A stretch of DNA of 64,000 bases from Chitinibacter sp. GC72 (GTDB lineage Bacteria > Pseudomonadota > Gammaproteobacteria > Burkholderiales > Chitinibacteraceae): positions 1 to 64,000 of the forward strand of contig NZ_VIRW01000014.1 in the NCBI RefSeq assembly GCF_009760905.1. Direction: 5' to 3'. Both the position numbers and the translations under genes were made by a program. Below are positions 45,343 through 56,556 of this stretch, one piece after another; position 1 is the first letter of the stretch, and every line of letters starts with the position of its first letter. A model generated the notes under the pieces. The model had not been told where the DNA came from and searched no databases. It saw only the letters and a program-made list of their open reading frames with translations.

Positions 45343-47535
45343 CTAATGATTGATTTTTTCTGATAATTCGGAGCGGCTAGTCGCGAGCATTGGTGGCATT
45401 TCCCGCTGGCTGGTCATATGGATCAGATGTGGTATATCCAGAATCAGCGAGACTTGTCCGTTACCCAGAATGGTTGAACCACCAATGCCCTTCATCTGTT
45501 GAAATAACAGCCCCAGTGGTTTGATTACAGCCTGAAATTCGCCCAGTAGCTGATCGACGACCAGTCCTGCCCTTTGTGAGCCGTATTGCACAACGACCAA
45601 GCTCTCCCTTTGTTGTGCCGCCGAAGGCGGGTGGCCAAATAGCGAGCGCAGGCGGATAAAGGGCAGAGGTTCACCGCGCAATTTGATGATGTTGTGCCGG
45701 TAGTCCTGATGCACCAGATCCACACATTCGATTACCATCTCCAGCGGAATCACATAGACCGAGCCATGCACCATGACCTGGAAGCCATCAATGATCGCCA
45801 GTGTCAGCGGTAGCCGGATGCGGATGGTTGCGCCGTGCTCTGGCGTGCTATCGACTTCCACTTCGCCCCGGAGCGCCTCGATATTCTTTTTGACAACGTC
45901 CATCCCGACGCCACGACCGGATAGATTGGTGACTTTTTCTGCGGTAGAAAAACCCGGCTCGAAAATCAGGCGATAGATTTCGTTGTCCGACAAGTGCTGC
46001 TCGGCACTAATCAGGCCGCGTTCGATGGCTTTGGCCAGTATGCGTTCGCGATTTAGCCCGCGACCATCGTCCGAGACTTCAATCACGATGCTGCCTGAGT
46101 CATGAAAGGCATTGAGCCGCATAATTCCGCACGAAGGTTTGCCCAGCAAAATACGGTCCTCGGTTGATTCCAGCCCGTGATCCATGGCGTTGCGCACAAT
46201 ATGCATCAATGGGTCGGACAATTTTTCGACCATGGATTTATCCAACTCGGTTTCTGCTCCGGTAATAACCAGCTCGATTTCTTTGCCCAGATCGCGCGAC
46301 ACCTCGCGCACTACACGGGGAAAGCGCTGGAAGACTTCGCCAATCGGCACCATGCGCAAGGTGAGTGCCGCGTCGCGAATTTGCTCAACCAGCACCGATA
46401 CCGATTGCGCCGCTTCTTCAAAGGCATTGACGGATTTTTGCTTGGCAACCAGATTGGCGCCCGCGCCAGCAATGACCAGCTCGCCAACCAGATCGATTAG
46501 CTGATCGAGCTTGCCAACTTCAACCTTGATGAACTTCTGCTCGTGGCTGCGTTTTTCTTCGCTTTGTTTTTGCTTGCTCAACGCAGCTGAGACCACATTG
46601 GGCGGCACCATTTGCTGCTCGACCAGCATGGTGCCGAGTGGCGGAGGCCTGTCTTGCTCCTGCTGCTGATTGAGTACCCGTTCCAGCTCGCTTTCACTGA
46701 GCGCGCCGCCATGAATCAGGATTTCACCCAGCCGCCCGGCAGGCTCGGCCAGGCTTTCGATCAGCTGGATGTATTCATCAATTTTGCTGTGCGGCGGCAA
46801 AATGCGAATCTGGCTCTCTTCGCGGACAAATTCAAAGACACCCTCGATCTGGCTGCGGCTTGCGTCCGATTCGAAGTCGATTTCGTAACCTAGATAGCTG
46901 CTTTCCGCGTCGTAATGCTCGGCGGCGGGAATTGGCTCGCTGATGGTGTGCAAATGAACAATCCGGCCCAGCGTACACAGGTAGCGGATAAATGACAGCG
47001 GGTCGAGCCCTTGGCGCAGGACATCTTCATTAAATCGTAAGGACAGATGCCAGTTGTCGCTACTAACACGCTCACCTTCGTCGATTTCCAGCTGGGCGGC
47101 AGGTTCTGGCTCTGCGGCTTCCAGTGCGGTCTGTGCTACGGAGGACGTATCCAGATAACTTTTAAGCTCGGCTTCCAGCTTCGAGCGCAGTGCCGGATTG
47201 GGTTCTTCCTGTTCGGTATTGCGCTCGATGGCGTCGACGAGTGTCGCGATATAGTCGCCCGATTTCAGCAGCAGCGAGAGCATGGCCTCGTCGATTTCCA
47301 GCTTGCCATTGCGAACCCGATCAAGCACGCTTTCAACGATATGCGTAAAGCTGACCACATTGTCAAAAGCAAACAGGCCGGCCGAGCCTTTGATGGTGTG
47401 CGCGGCGCGAAAAATGGCGTTAATGCCGTCCGGTCCACCTGTGCCGGCCTCGATTTGCAGCAGGGCATCTTCCATTGCGACCAGGAGTTCACGCGCTTCT
47501 TCGACCAGCGCTGCGCGAGCAGCGTCCAGATTCAT
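45343..47535 (-). CDS. cheA: Chemotaxis histidine kinase
   Basis: 730 residues. P1 HPt domain with His46 in [13 protein letters not shown] middle region (about 160-330) is not a clear P2; it has a STAS-like segment and a receiver-independent linker ([18 protein letters not shown]). P3 dimerisation, P4 kinase ([41 protein letters not shown]), and P5 CheW-like domain follow ([18 protein letters not shown]-like [10 protein letters not shown]). It autophosphorylates on receptor signalling and passes phosphate to CheY, CheB and perhaps the REC-EAL protein. It overlaps the STAS gene by ATGA. Confidence 0.97.
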   Translation of the reverse strand: MNLDAARAALVEEARELLVAMEDALLQIEAGTGGPDGINAIFRAAHTIKGSAGLFAFDNVVSFTHIVESVLDRVRNGKLEIDEAMLSLLLKSGDYIATLVDAIERNTEQEEPNPALRSKLEAELKSYLDTSSVAQTALEAAEPEPAAQLEIDEGERVSSDNWHLSLRFNEDVLRQGLDPLSFIRYLCTLGRIVHLHTISEPIPAAEHYDAESSYLGYEIDFESDASRSQIEGVFEFVREESQIRILPPHSKIDEYIQLIESLAEPAGRLGEILIHGGALSESELERVLNQQQEQDRPPPLGTMLVEQQMVPPNVVSAALSKQKQSEEKRSHEQKFIKVEVGKLDQLIDLVGELVIAGAGANLVAKQKSVNAFEEAAQSVSVLVEQIRDAALTLRMVPIGEVFQRFPRVVREVSRDLGKEIELVITGAETELDKSMVEKLSDPLMHIVRNAMDHGLESTEDRILLGKPSCGIMRLNAFHDSGSIVIEVSDDGRGLNRERILAKAIERGLISAEQHLSDNEIYRLIFEPGFSTAEKVTNLSGRGVGMDVVKKNIEALRGEVEVDSTPEHGATIRIRLPLTLAIIDGFQVMVHGSVYVIPLEMVIECVDLVHQDYRHNIIKLRGEPLPFIRLRSLFGHPPSAAQQRESLVVVQYGSQRAGLVVDQLLGEFQAVIKPLGLLFQQMKGIGGSTILGNGQVSLILDIPHLIHMTSQREMPPMLATSRSELSEKINH

Positions 47536-47861
47536 GCTGTTTCTCCTCGGGGCATCAGTAAGGGGTCGCCCAGTTGAGCTGCCAGATTGAGCAATTCAAT
47601 GACGCCTAGTACTGTCGGGCTGTGGTGCGTGTACACCACAGCCTTTTGCTGGCGTTGCGCTTCCTGTTTGAGAAAGAGCAAGAGCTGGATGCCGGTGCTG
47701 TCAATGTCATCAACACCGGAAAGATTGACCTCCAGGCTCTTGCTGCTATTTGAGAGCGCAGTAAGCAGCGTGCTTTTTTGCTCTGCCGCTTCAAAAATGG
47801 TCAGACTGTGATTGGCCTGGATAGCGGCCGTTTCTGGGGGCGGGCTGGATGGCGTACTCAT
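47532..47861 (-). CDS. STAS-domain protein (anti-anti-sigma-like)
   Basis: 109 residues. LEVNLSGVDDIDSTGIQLLLFL is the STAS core, with the Ser of DSTG in the position phosphorylated in SpoIIAA-like proteins. The Pro-rich N terminus is disordered. In this class of che operon a STAS protein lies between cheY and cheA; its exact role is not well established. It overlaps cheA by 4 bp. Its start is separated from cheY by a 49-bp palindrome. Confidence 0.9.
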   Translation of the reverse strand: MSTPSSPPPETAAIQANHSLTIFEAAEQKSTLLTALSNSSKSLEVNLSGVDDIDSTGIQLLLFLKQEAQRQQKAVVYTHHSPTVLGVIELLNLAAQLGDPLLMPRGETA

Positions 47862-47873
47862 TCTCGCTCCTAT

Positions 47874-47922
47874 GGGTATATGTCGCTATGGCTTATTATT
47901 ATTGGCCTGTATGAATATACCC
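47874..47922. repeat. 49-bp palindrome, copy 6, between cheY and STAS gene
   Basis: GGGTATAT and ATATACCC ends, exactly 49 bp. It begins 12 bp upstream of the STAS start and ends 1 bp from the cheY stop codon. It could adjust expression within the operon. One arm (CAGGCCAAT on the minus strand) matches copy 5. Confidence 0.9.
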
Positions 47923-47923
47923 A

Positions 47924-48292
47924 TTAAGCCATGATGAGCTTGGAGATGGCGTCGAGCAGCGCCGGGGGCTGAAAAGGTTTGAGTACCCAGGCGCGTACGC
48001 CAGCCGCTTTGCCTTCCTGCTTCTTGCTGTCGTCACCCTCGGTGGTGAGCATGATGATGGGCGTGAATTTGTAATTGGGGAGCAGCTTGGCTGCTTTGAC
48101 AAAGCTGATGCCATCCATATTGGGCATATTGACATCGGAGATGATCAGATTGTATTTGCGGCCATCCAGTTTGCTTAGTGCATCTTTGCCATCGCTGGCT
48201 TCTACTACCTCGTAACCCGCGCCCTTGAGCGCGATACTGACGGTTTGTCGCATGCTGAATGAATCGTCAACAATAAGAATGGTCTTGGCCAT
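47924..48292 (-). CDS. cheY: Chemotaxis response regulator CheY
   Basis: 122 residues, a lone receiver: TILIVDDSFSMRQTV (acidic pair), LIISDVNMPNMDG (acceptor Asp), IIMLTTEGD (Thr), and RAWVLKPFQP (Lys). It is expected to carry the CheA signal to the flagellar motor or to another output of this pathway. It is 28 bp downstream of the receptor-like gene. Confidence 0.96.
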   Translation of the reverse strand: MAKTILIVDDSFSMRQTVSIALKGAGYEVVEASDGKDALSKLDGRKYNLIISDVNMPNMDGISFVKAAKLLPNYKFTPIIMLTTEGDDSKKQEGKAAGVRAWVLKPFQPPALLDAISKLIMA

Positions 48293-48320
48293 GTTCGCTA
48301 TTCCTGAATAAGTGGCGAGG

Positions 48321-49415
48321 TTAGAAAAAGTCGATAGAAGTGGTGGTAGCTGCGGCTTTTTGCCCGGTATGTGCCTGGCGTTGCTCGCTGGTGGTGTAGG
48401 TTTTATGCAGCTCGTTCAGCCATTGCTGGCGATCGGGTAGCGCCTGCTGGCGTGCCAGTAGATCGGCCAGTTTTTCAATATCGCGTTCGATGTGATCCAT
48501 AATCTGGCTAACGCGATCCTGAAACTGCAGATTGATAATGACATCCTGCACTTCATGTTCAACAGCGCGCCCTTCGTTGGTGAGCTGCTCGATGGTGGTG
48601 CCCAGCTCGACGGCCACCTGATGAAAGTCGGTAATCACTTCGCTGATCGTTGTTTTGGAGTTGCCTATCATTTGTGCTTCACTGTGCGAGAGCCTTTGCG
48701 CCGAAGCCAGTGCGCCCTGAATGGTGGCGTTGATCGATTCAACTTTGCTACTGATGTGCTTGCCGGTTTCGCCTGATTGGGTCGAGAGCTTGCGTACTTC
48801 ATCGGCGACCACCGCAAACCCGCGTCCAGCCTCGCCGGCGCGGGCGGCCTCAATGGCGGCATTGAGCGCCAGCAAATTGGTTTGCGCGGCAATCTCTGCA
48901 ACCGACGTGGCCATCTGTTTGAGCTCGATATTGAATTGCCCCAACCCTTCAATCTCACTGAGCAGGGTTTCCCTGTCTTTCAATATTTGCTCCAGCGCCG
49001 AAACAATCCCGCCCAAACCCTGTTCGGCCTTCTGGATGGTCGTGATGACCTGACCACCACTGCTGCCAGAGGCCAGTTGCAATGTTTCATTCAGCCCGTG
49101 ATTGATATTGCTAAAACGCATGGCGAGCGAGTCGATTGCTTCCTGACTTTGCGAGCGAGCCAGGGACAGGTTTTTTTTCCAGAGCGGCAGTACATCGACC
49201 ATGAGGGGGGGTAAATCACTGTGGATAGGTGGCGCAGGGGCAGGCTCGATGCGGACGATGTCTTCTTCTTTGGCCGGGCCGGGAGTGAAAGCCAGCAGGA
49301 GCAGCAGGATAATCGCCCCTAGTATCAGGCCATGCCACCATGTTGATGCCAGCAAAGCTACAGCGATCAGATTGAGTATCCCGATGCCAAGCTGACGAAT
49401 TTGATCTGTTTTCAC
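48321..49415 (-). CDS. Membrane-anchored receptor-like signalling protein without periplasmic domain
   Basis: 364 residues. Two adjacent hydrophobic helices (about 10-45) leave almost no periplasmic loop, and there is no HAMP. The rest is cytoplasmic: a coiled coil, then the MCP tip [38 protein letters not shown], and a C-terminal segment ([29 protein letters not shown]) that occurs in receptor-like proteins of similar operons. It is the first gene of the che operon and may sense internal or membrane signals. Confidence 0.88.
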   Translation of the reverse strand: MKTDQIRQLGIGILNLIAVALLASTWWHGLILGAIILLLLLAFTPGPAKEEDIVRIEPAPAPPIHSDLPPLMVDVLPLWKKNLSLARSQSQEAIDSLAMRFSNINHGLNETLQLASGSSGGQVITTIQKAEQGLGGIVSALEQILKDRETLLSEIEGLGQFNIELKQMATSVAEIAAQTNLLALNAAIEAARAGEAGRGFAVVADEVRKLSTQSGETGKHISSKVESINATIQGALASAQRLSHSEAQMIGNSKTTISEVITDFHQVAVELGTTIEQLTNEGRAVEHEVQDVIINLQFQDRVSQIMDHIERDIEKLADLLARQQALPDRQQWLNELHKTYTTSEQRQAHTGQKAAATTTSIDFF

Positions 49416-49800
49416 GCTATCCCCTCTCCTGTAATTATTTGCGCAACATAATTAGTATTCTCTAATTTACTGTTGGGTGCTCAACGGCGAATTGCGTTGT
49501 GCGGCTGGTGTTGGTTTTTTGTACCATCGCCCACGCTTTCGCTGGCATGCAGGAAAGCTGCAAGCCTGTATCTGTATAAGACATGAACAATTAATTGTCA
49601 TGGCCAATAACTTGTCAGAAGATGTCAGTAATTTGGCGGAGTTGTGCCTAATCGAGCTGAGTGTGATCGCCGCAAAAAATGGCCGAGCCTGATTTAAATT
49701 AAGGTTTCTGGAAGTTTTGTACGGGTAATCACCTAAATCTGGCAAACTAGCCGCGACATAAAAGCACTTGGTTTTTGAGCGATTTTCAAAGGGATGAGTC
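49416..49800. other. Divergent spacer between che operon and first gltB
   Basis: 385 bp that must hold promoters of both transcription units. I see AT-rich stretches and GGGATGAGTC just before gltB as ribosome-binding region, but no clear hairpin or operator. A small open frame at 49477-49692 lacks protein character. Confidence 0.5.
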
Positions 49801-52800
49801 ATGGAAACGATGCAGGGGATGTACGATCCCGCCAACGAACACGACGCCTGTGGTGTGGGCTTTGTCGCTCATATCAAAGGCCAGAAGAGCCACAGCATCA
49901 TTGAGCAAGGTTTGCTTATTTTAAAAAACATCGACCATCGTGGCGCGGTTGGTGCGGATGCGCTTGCTGGGGATGGTGCGGGTATCTTGATCCAGATCCC
50001 TGATACTTTGCTGCGCAGAGAAATGCAGGGGCAGGGTATTGCATTGCCGCCAGTGGGTGATTATGGCGTAGCGATGTGTTTCTTGCCGCAAGAGCCTGCT
50101 GCGCGTGCAGCCTGTGAAGAAGAAATCGAGCGCGCCGCCCGCGCTGAAAAACAAGTCGTGTTGGGCTGGCGCGATGTGCCTGTCAATCGCGAGATGCCGA
50201 TGTCGCCGCTGATCAAAGCGACTGAGCCGGTAATTCGTCAGTTGTTTATTGGTCGCGGCAATGATGTGCTGGTGACCGATGCGCTAGAACGCAAACTCTA
50301 CATTATCCGCAAACGCGCTTCACACGCGATTCGCGCGCTCAAACTCAAGCACGGCGGCGAGTATTACATTCCATCTTGCTCGGCGCGTACGCTGAACTAC
50401 AAAGGCTTGCTGCTGGCTGATCAAGTCGGCGAGTACTACCTCGATCTGCAAGACCCTGCCTGTATCTCGGCGCTGGCCTTGGTGCATCAGCGCTTCTCGA
50501 CCAATACCTTCCCAACGTGGGATTTGGCGCATCCATTTCGCTATATCGCGCACAACGGCGAGATCAACACGCTGCGCGGTAATGTGAACTGGATTCGTGC
50601 CCGCGAACGTGCAATTTCTTCGCCAGTGCTGGGCAAAGATCTTGATAAAGTGTGGCCGCTGATTTATCCAAACCAGTCTGACTCAGCCTCGTTTGATAAT
50701 GCGCTCGAATTGTTGGTGATGGGCGGCTATTCACTCGCGCAAGCGATGATGATGATGATCCCCGAAGCGTGGGAAAAGAACGGCGAAATGGACGAAAAAC
50801 GTCGCGCCTTCTACGAATATCACGCCGCGATGATGGAGCCATGGGATGGCCCTGCCGCAGTGGCGTTTACTGATGGTCGCCAAATTGGCGCGACGCTCGA
50901 TCGTAACGGTTTGCGTCCTGCGCGCTACTTGGTGACCAACGACGATTTGGTCGTGATGGCGTCTGAATCCGGCGTGTTGCCAATTGCGGACGAGCGGATC
51001 AATAAAAAATGGCGTTTGCAGCCAGGCAAAATGTTCCTGATCGACTTGGAGCAAGGCCGCATTATTGACGACAAAGAGCTGAAAGACAGTTTGTCGAATG
51101 CTAAACCGTACCGCGAGTGGATCGAAAAAATTCGCGTCAAATTGGACGACATCGAATCCGAAGACGCTGTAGCGCAATTGCCAAGCGGTAATTTACTCGA
51201 TTTGCAGCAAGCGTTTGGCTACACGCAAGAAGACATTAAATTCATCCTCGAGCCGATGGCCAAGAGTGGTGAAGAGCCAACCGGCTCGATGGGCAATGAC
51301 GCCGCGTTGACCGTACTGTCGCGCAAAGACAAGCCGCTGTACAACTACTTCAAGCAGTTGTTTGCGCAGGTGACCAACCCACCGATCGACCCGATCCGCG
51401 AAGATATGGTGATGTCGCTGGTGTCTTTCATCGGCCCGAAACCCAATCTGCTGGGCACGACCGATATCAACCCGCCGATTCGTCTGGAAGTGGCGCAGCC
51501 GATTTTAAACAGCAAGCAGTTTGAAAAAATCCGCAATATTGGTCAGTACACCAGCGGCAAGTTCTACTCGCACGAACTCGATATTTGCTACCCAGCGGCT
51601 TGGGGCAAAAATGGTGTTGAAGCGCGTTTAGCATCGCTCGTGGCCGAGGCGGAAGACGCGGTCAAATCTGGCGCCAATATCCTGATCGTGTCGGATCGCC
51701 AGATGGATAAAGAGCATGTGGCAATTCCTGCGCTGCTGGCAACCTCAGCCGTACACCAGCACTTGGTTAAACGTGGCTTGCGTACTAGCACCGGCTTGGT
51801 GGTTGAAACTGGTTCGGCGCGTGAGACGCACCATTTTGCGCTGCTCGGTGGTTATGGCGCGGAAGCGGTGTATCCATACCTAACGCTCGCGACCTTGGCC
51901 GACTTTGCCGAGGGCGATGCTGAACTTGCTAGCAAATACCAGAAAAACTTTATCAAAGGCGTCGGCAAAGGCTTGCTGAAAGTGATGTCGAAGATGGGTA
52001 TTTCGACCTATATGTCGTACACCGGCGCGCAGATTTTTGAGGCGATTGGCCTGCAAAAATCATTTGTGAAGAAATACTTCACTGGCACGGCCAGCAATGT
52101 TGAAGGTATTGGCCTGTTCGAAGTCGCTGAAGAAGCGGTGCGCTTGCATACCGCAGCATTTGGCGCAGACCCAGTGCTAGCGAATATGCTCGACGCTGGC
52201 GGCGAATATGCCTTCCGTATCCGTGGCGAAGACCACTTGTGGACGCCAGATTCGATCGCCAAATTGCAGCACGCAACGCGCAGCAATTCGTACTCAACGT
52301 ACAAAGAGTACGCCGCGCTGATTAATGATCAAAGCAAACGCCACTTAACGCTGCGCGGTTTGTTCGAGATTAAACCCGCAGGCGCGCCAGTACCTTTGGA
52401 AGAAGTGGAATCGGCAGCCGAAATCGTCAAACGCTTTGCGACTGGTGCAATGTCACTCGGCTCGATCTCGACCGAAGCGCACTCAACGCTGGCAATTGCG
52501 ATGAACCGCATTGGCGGTAAATCCAATACCGGTGAAGGCGGTGAAGACGCGACGCGCTTTAAGCCATTGAAAGCGGGCCAAACGCTATCCGAAGTGATCG
52601 GTAAAAACCGCATTGAGCGCGACTATACGTTTAAAGAAGGCGATAGCCTGCGCTCGGCGATCAAGCAGGTGGCGTCGGGCCGTTTTGGTGTGACGACTGA
52701 ATACCTCGTCAATGCCGATCAAATCCAGATCAAGATGGCGCAAGGCGCGAAACCGGGTGAGGGTGGTCAGCTGCCTGGCCATAAGGTTTCGGAATACATC

Positions 52801-54429
52801 GGTAAATTACGTCACTCGGTGCCAGGTGTAGGCCTGATTTCGCCGCCGCCGCACCACGATATTTACTCGATCGAAGATTTGGCGCAGCTGATTCACGATC
52901 TGAAAAACGTCAACCCAGTTGCCTCAATTTCAGTCAAGCTCGTTGCCGAAGTCGGTGTTGGCACGGTAGCGGCGGGTGTATCGAAAGCCAAAGCCGATCA
53001 CTTGGTGATCGCCGGTCACGACGGCGGAACGGGTGCTTCGCCACAATCGTCGATTAAACACGCCGGCGGCCCTTGGGAATTGGGCTTGGCAGAAACGCAG
53101 CAAACGCTGGTGCTGAATAAATTGCGCGGCCGGATTCGCGTGCAGGTCGATGGCCAAATGAAAACTGGTCGCGATGTGGTGATCGGCGCACTGCTCGGCG
53201 CTGACGAGTTTGGTTTTGCGACTGCGCCGCTGGTCGTTGAGGGCTGCATTATGATGCGCAAGTGTCACCTCAATACCTGCCCGGTCGGTGTGGCAACGCA
53301 AGACCCCGTATTGCGTCAGCGATTCTCAGGCCAGCCTGAGCATGTGGTGAATTACTTCTTCTTCGTCGCTGAAGAAGCGCGCCAGATTATGGCGCAAATG
53401 GGTATTCGCAAGTTTGATGATTTGATCGGCCGCTCTGACTTGCTCGATAAGCAAGCCGGCGTTGAGCATTGGAAAGCCAAGGGCCTAGATTTCAGCAAGA
53501 TCTTCTATCAACCGAAGATGCCAGCCGAAGTTGCTCGCCTGCATGCGGAAACGCAAGATCACGGTTTGGTCAAAGCACTTGACCAAGAATTGATTGCGCA
53601 AGCGAAACCTGCGCTTGAGCGTGGTGAAGTGACGCAAATCAGCTTAGCCGTCAAAAACATCAACCGTACCGTTGGTGCGATGCTCTCCGGTGAAGTGGCG
53701 CGCCGTTACGGCCATACCGGTTTACCGGAAGATACGCTACGTATTGCCCTGCAAGGCACGGCTGGTCAGAGTTTCGGGGCATTCCTTGCCCGGGGTATCA
53801 CAATTACGCTGACTGGCGAAGGCAACGATTACGTTGGTAAAGGCCTGTCGGGTGGTCGTATTGTGATTCGCCCTGACGCCAGCTTTGTTGGCAAAACATG
53901 GGAAAACATCATCGTCGGCAATACCGTGCTGTTTGGCGCGATTGCCGGTGAAGCGTTCTTTGCCGGTGTCGGTGGCGAGCGTTTCGCGGTGCGTAATTCG
54001 GGCGCTACGGCCGTCGTTGAAGGCTTGGGCGATCATGGTTGCGAATACATGACCGGTGGTACTGTGGTGGTGCTGGGCAATACAGGCCGCAACTTTGCGG
54101 CGGGTATGTCGGGTGGTATTGCCTATGTTTACGATCCAGAAGGAGTATTTGCGAGCCGTTGCAATATGGCGCAAGTGGCGTTAGAGCAAGTTGTAGCCAG
54201 CGAAGCGCAAGAGCAACCATTCCACAATGGCGTCGCCGACGAAGTTCAACTGAAAGCCTTGATCGAAAAACACGCGGCCTTCACTGGCAGTGTGCGTGCC
54301 GCTGAGATCTTGGCGAACTGGGCTGAGAGCCGCGCTGCGTTTGTCAAAGTATTCCCGAACGAATATCGCCGCGCATTGAAAGAAATGGCGGTAGCTAAAG
54401 CACAAACTGCCCAGAAGGAGATCGCATAA
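49801..54429 (+). CDS. gltB: Glutamate synthase large subunit, first copy
   Basis: 1542 residues. The N-terminal amidotransferase domain starts after a short propeptide, with the nucleophile Cys17 in [13 protein letters not shown]. The central domain and the FMN-binding synthase domain follow ([32 protein letters not shown]). The 3Fe-4S cysteines are in [16 protein letters not shown]. The C-terminal GXGXG beta-helix ([20 protein letters not shown]) is complete. It transfers the amide of glutamine to 2-oxoglutarate. Its stop overlaps the gltD start (TAATG). It is clearly different in sequence from the second gltB 3 kb downstream. Confidence 0.97.
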   Translation: METMQGMYDPANEHDACGVGFVAHIKGQKSHSIIEQGLLILKNIDHRGAVGADALAGDGAGILIQIPDTLLRREMQGQGIALPPVGDYGVAMCFLPQEPAARAACEEEIERAARAEKQVVLGWRDVPVNREMPMSPLIKATEPVIRQLFIGRGNDVLVTDALERKLYIIRKRASHAIRALKLKHGGEYYIPSCSARTLNYKGLLLADQVGEYYLDLQDPACISALALVHQRFSTNTFPTWDLAHPFRYIAHNGEINTLRGNVNWIRARERAISSPVLGKDLDKVWPLIYPNQSDSASFDNALELLVMGGYSLAQAMMMMIPEAWEKNGEMDEKRRAFYEYHAAMMEPWDGPAAVAFTDGRQIGATLDRNGLRPARYLVTNDDLVVMASESGVLPIADERINKKWRLQPGKMFLIDLEQGRIIDDKELKDSLSNAKPYREWIEKIRVKLDDIESEDAVAQLPSGNLLDLQQAFGYTQEDIKFILEPMAKSGEEPTGSMGNDAALTVLSRKDKPLYNYFKQLFAQVTNPPIDPIREDMVMSLVSFIGPKPNLLGTTDINPPIRLEVAQPILNSKQFEKIRNIGQYTSGKFYSHELDICYPAAWGKNGVEARLASLVAEAEDAVKSGANILIVSDRQMDKEHVAIPALLATSAVHQHLVKRGLRTSTGLVVETGSARETHHFALLGGYGAEAVYPYLTLATLADFAEGDAELASKYQKNFIKGVGKGLLKVMSKMGISTYMSYTGAQIFEAIGLQKSFVKKYFTGTASNVEGIGLFEVAEEAVRLHTAAFGADPVLANMLDAGGEYAFRIRGEDHLWTPDSIAKLQHATRSNSYSTYKEYAALINDQSKRHLTLRGLFEIKPAGAPVPLEEVESAAEIVKRFATGAMSLGSISTEAHSTLAIAMNRIGGKSNTGEGGEDATRFKPLKAGQTLSEVIGKNRIERDYTFKEGDSLRSAIKQVASGRFGVTTEYLVNADQIQIKMAQGAKPGEGGQLPGHKVSEYIGKLRHSVPGVGLISPPPHHDIYSIEDLAQLIHDLKNVNPVASISVKLVAEVGVGTVAAGVSKAKADHLVIAGHDGGTGASPQSSIKHAGGPWELGLAETQQTLVLNKLRGRIRVQVDGQMKTGRDVVIGALLGADEFGFATAPLVVEGCIMMRKCHLNTCPVGVATQDPVLRQRFSGQPEHVVNYFFFVAEEARQIMAQMGIRKFDDLIGRSDLLDKQAGVEHWKAKGLDFSKIFYQPKMPAEVARLHAETQDHGLVKALDQELIAQAKPALERGEVTQISLAVKNINRTVGAMLSGEVARRYGHTGLPEDTLRIALQGTAGQSFGAFLARGITITLTGEGNDYVGKGLSGGRIVIRPDASFVGKTWENIIVGNTVLFGAIAGEAFFAGVGGERFAVRNSGATAVVEGLGDHGCEYMTGGTVVVLGNTGRNFAAGMSGGIAYVYDPEGVFASRCNMAQVALEQVVASEAQEQPFHNGVADEVQLKALIEKHAAFTGSVRAAEILANWAESRAAFVKVFPNEYRRALKEMAVAKAQTAQKEIA

Positions 54430-55892
54430 TGGGTAAGCCAACAGGTTTTCTGGAAATCGAACGCGTAAAAGACAGCTACGAGCCCGTTGCGCAACGCCTA
54501 AAGCATTACCGCGAATTTGTTCCAGCGCTCGATGACGCATCAGCCAAGCTGCAAGGCGCGCGTTGTATGGATTGCGGTATCCCGTTCTGTAATAACGGCT
54601 GCCCAGTCAATAATGTGATCCCAGATTTTAACGATCTGGTTTACCAACAAGACTGGCAAAATGCGCTGAATGTGCTGCTATCGACGAATAACTTCCCCGA
54701 ATTTACCGGTCGTGTATGTCCAGCTCCGTGTGAAGCCGCATGTACCTTGGGTATTAATGCTGATCCCGTGGGCATTAAATCAATCGAACGCGCGATCATC
54801 GACAAAGGCTGGAAAAACGGCTGGATTACGCCGCAGCCAGCCAAATTGAAAACGGGCAAGAAGGTTGCCATTGTTGGTTCTGGCCCTGCGGGTCTGGCGG
54901 CTGCGCAGCAGCTCGCGCGCGTCGGCCATAGTGTGACGGTGTTTGAGAAAAACGATGCGGTCGGTGGCTTGCTACGCTACGGTATTCCGGATTTCAAACT
55001 CGAAGCCGAAGTGATTGATCGCCGTGTCGAGCAAATGCAGTTTGAGGGTATTGCCTTTAAGACCAATACCGTAGTTGGCTCTAACGATATACCTAAGGGT
55101 ATTGTGAATGATGCTAAAACGGTCGTTACTCCTGCTGAGTTGGAAGCTGAATTTGATGCGGTGATTTTGGCCGGTGGTGCCGAAGTGCCGCGTGATTTGC
55201 CGGTGCCGGGTCGTGAACTCAAAGGCGTGCATTTCGCGCTGGAATTGCTGATTGCGCAAAACAAGCAAAACGTCGGTGGCGCGGCGAACCCGATCAATGC
55301 GAAGGACAAGCATGTTGTCGTAATCGGTGGTGGTGATACCGGGAGCGATTGCGTGGGTACGAGCAACCGCCACGGCGCAGCGAGCGTGACTCAGCTTGAA
55401 CTGATGCCTATGCCGCCCGAGCAAGAAAACAAATCCATCGTGTGGCCATACTGGCCAGTCAAACTGCGTACGTCGAGCAGCCACGAAGAAGGCGTAGAGC
55501 GCGATTTCGCGGTGCAAACGCAAGAATTCGTAGGTGTTGATGGCGTGCTGCAAGCGGTGAAACTGGTGCGTTTGGAATGGAAAGACGGCAAGCCGACGCC
55601 AATCGTGGGTAGCGAGTTTGAGCTCAAAGCTGATTTGGTGTTCTTGGCAATGGGTTTTACCAATCCAGTGGCGAGTTTGCTCGATAGCTTCGGTGTGGAA
55701 AAAGACGCGCGTGGCAATGCCAAAGCGACAACGGACGGCGTGGGTTGCTACCAAACCAGCGTGAAAAAAGTGTTTGCGGCGGGGGATGTACGCCGTGGCC
55801 AATCACTGGTGGTGTGGGCAATCCGCGAAGGCCGTCAGGCTGCGCGTGAAGTGGACGCGTTCTTGATGGGTAGCAGTACTTTGCCGCGCTAA
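54429..55892 (+). CDS. gltD: Glutamate synthase small subunit, first copy
   Basis: 487 residues. Two 4Fe-4S Cys sets are in [17 protein letters not shown] and [16 protein letters not shown] site [19 protein letters not shown] and NADPH site [15 protein letters not shown] are intact. It delivers electrons from NADPH to GltB. It is of the [12 protein letters not shown] type seen with the 1540-residue large subunits. An insertion-like stretch ([20 protein letters not shown]) follows the FAD domain; the 5' part of this region (55046-55094) also matches the ends and 49-bp length of the palindrome family, which may be chance. A terminator follows. Confidence 0.96.
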   Translation: MGKPTGFLEIERVKDSYEPVAQRLKHYREFVPALDDASAKLQGARCMDCGIPFCNNGCPVNNVIPDFNDLVYQQDWQNALNVLLSTNNFPEFTGRVCPAPCEAACTLGINADPVGIKSIERAIIDKGWKNGWITPQPAKLKTGKKVAIVGSGPAGLAAAQQLARVGHSVTVFEKNDAVGGLLRYGIPDFKLEAEVIDRRVEQMQFEGIAFKTNTVVGSNDIPKGIVNDAKTVVTPAELEAEFDAVILAGGAEVPRDLPVPGRELKGVHFALELLIAQNKQNVGGAANPINAKDKHVVVIGGGDTGSDCVGTSNRHGAASVTQLELMPMPPEQENKSIVWPYWPVKLRTSSSHEEGVERDFAVQTQEFVGVDGVLQAVKLVRLEWKDGKPTPIVGSEFELKADLVFLAMGFTNPVASLLDSFGVEKDARGNAKATTDGVGCYQTSVKKVFAAGDVRRGQSLVVWAIREGRQAAREVDAFLMGSSTLPR

Positions 55893-55917
55893 ACGACTGG
55901 TTTTTGATCAGGCAAAA

Positions 55918-55943
55918 GAGCCGGCGATCCAGCCGGTTTTTTT
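55918..55943 (+). terminator. Terminator after first gltD
   Basis: CCGGC and GCCGG pair around a 6-base loop and are followed by eight T. It ends the first gltBD unit. Confidence 0.85.
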
Positions 55944-56015
55944 ATTGCCAAGGCACGCGCCGTAATTATCCGTATAATCGGCCAATTGAATTGGCTGGAT
56001 GACGAAGGATTAAAG

Positions 56016-56336
56016 ATGAGCGAGCAAGTAAACCCCGAAGTACCCGCAGACTGGCACGTTATCTTGCGTCCGAATCACGACCGAAAAGTGGCGGCCAAAA
56101 GCAAGCTCTACCGCTTGCGCAATAACCAGCCCGAGCGTTTGGCGCAGCTGGAAGAAATCGTTGGTGATTCAAAATTCAAATACAACCGCTTTAAGCGCGT
56201 GATTGATTCGCCGGAAAAATTCCTGGTCGATCGCCTGCGCCACGCCTGTGTTGAGGTGATTGGTCACGATAGGGATCTGGTGCATTATCTGATAGCGATT
56301 GCCATCGAGCGTAGTGAAGCGTCGAAACGACGCTAG
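56016..56336 (+). CDS. Small basic uncharacterised protein
   Basis: 106 residues from ATG 56016, with AAGGATT upstream. I do not recognise the family. It is rich in Arg and Lys (DRKVAAKSKLYRLRNNQPER, RFKRVIDSP, ERSEASKRR), predicted mostly helical, without Cys, signal peptide or membrane segment. It lies between the two glutamate synthase operons and has its own terminator hairpin just after the stop. A nucleic-acid or protein-binding role is possible on charge alone. Confidence 0.75.
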   Translation: MSEQVNPEVPADWHVILRPNHDRKVAAKSKLYRLRNNQPERLAQLEEIVGDSKFKYNRFKRVIDSPEKFLVDRLRHACVEVIGHDRDLVHYLIAIAIERSEASKRR

Positions 56337-56340
56337 TACA

Positions 56341-56361
56341 AAGCCCGCAAATGCGGGCTTA
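56341..56361. terminator. Terminator-like hairpin, left of a duplicated pair
   Basis: AAGCCCGCAAATGCGGGCTT just after the small basic gene. An almost identical hairpin occurs 180 bp further (56521-56542). Confidence 0.75.
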
Positions 56362-56461
56362 GGCTGCTGACAAAGTGGAGAGGGCAGGATGTTCAAGTCT
56401 CGGCAAAGCCGAGCCTAAGAAATAAGGCCTTATACTTGCAGCCTTTATGATTTATTCCCAC

Positions 56462-56510
56462 CCCTCCCGTCCCCTCCTTGAGGGGAGCCTCGCTTCGCGA
56501 GTGGGGTTTG
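56462..56510. repeat. GC-rich hairpin repeat between duplicated terminators
   Basis: CCCCTCC...GAGGGG and CTCGC TTCG GCGAG form short hairpins in a CCCACCCCTCCCGTCCCCTC context. It looks like a dispersed repeat that inserted between the two terminator copies. Confidence 0.5.
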
Positions 56511-56520
56511 TCATCAATCC

Positions 56521-56543
56521 GAGCCCGCAAATGCGGGCTTTGT
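56521..56543. terminator. Terminator-like hairpin, right of a duplicated pair
   Basis: AGCCCGCAAATGCGGGCTTTGT, the second copy of the hairpin at 56341. It also lies just past the stop of the minus-strand lipoprotein gene and could serve it. Confidence 0.75.
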
Positions 56544-56556
56544 CTCGTGCGCTTGC

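Noticed and set aside
49477-49692. Possible 71-residue gene upstream of the first gltB
   Set aside because: No family resemblance and poor start; kept as spacer.
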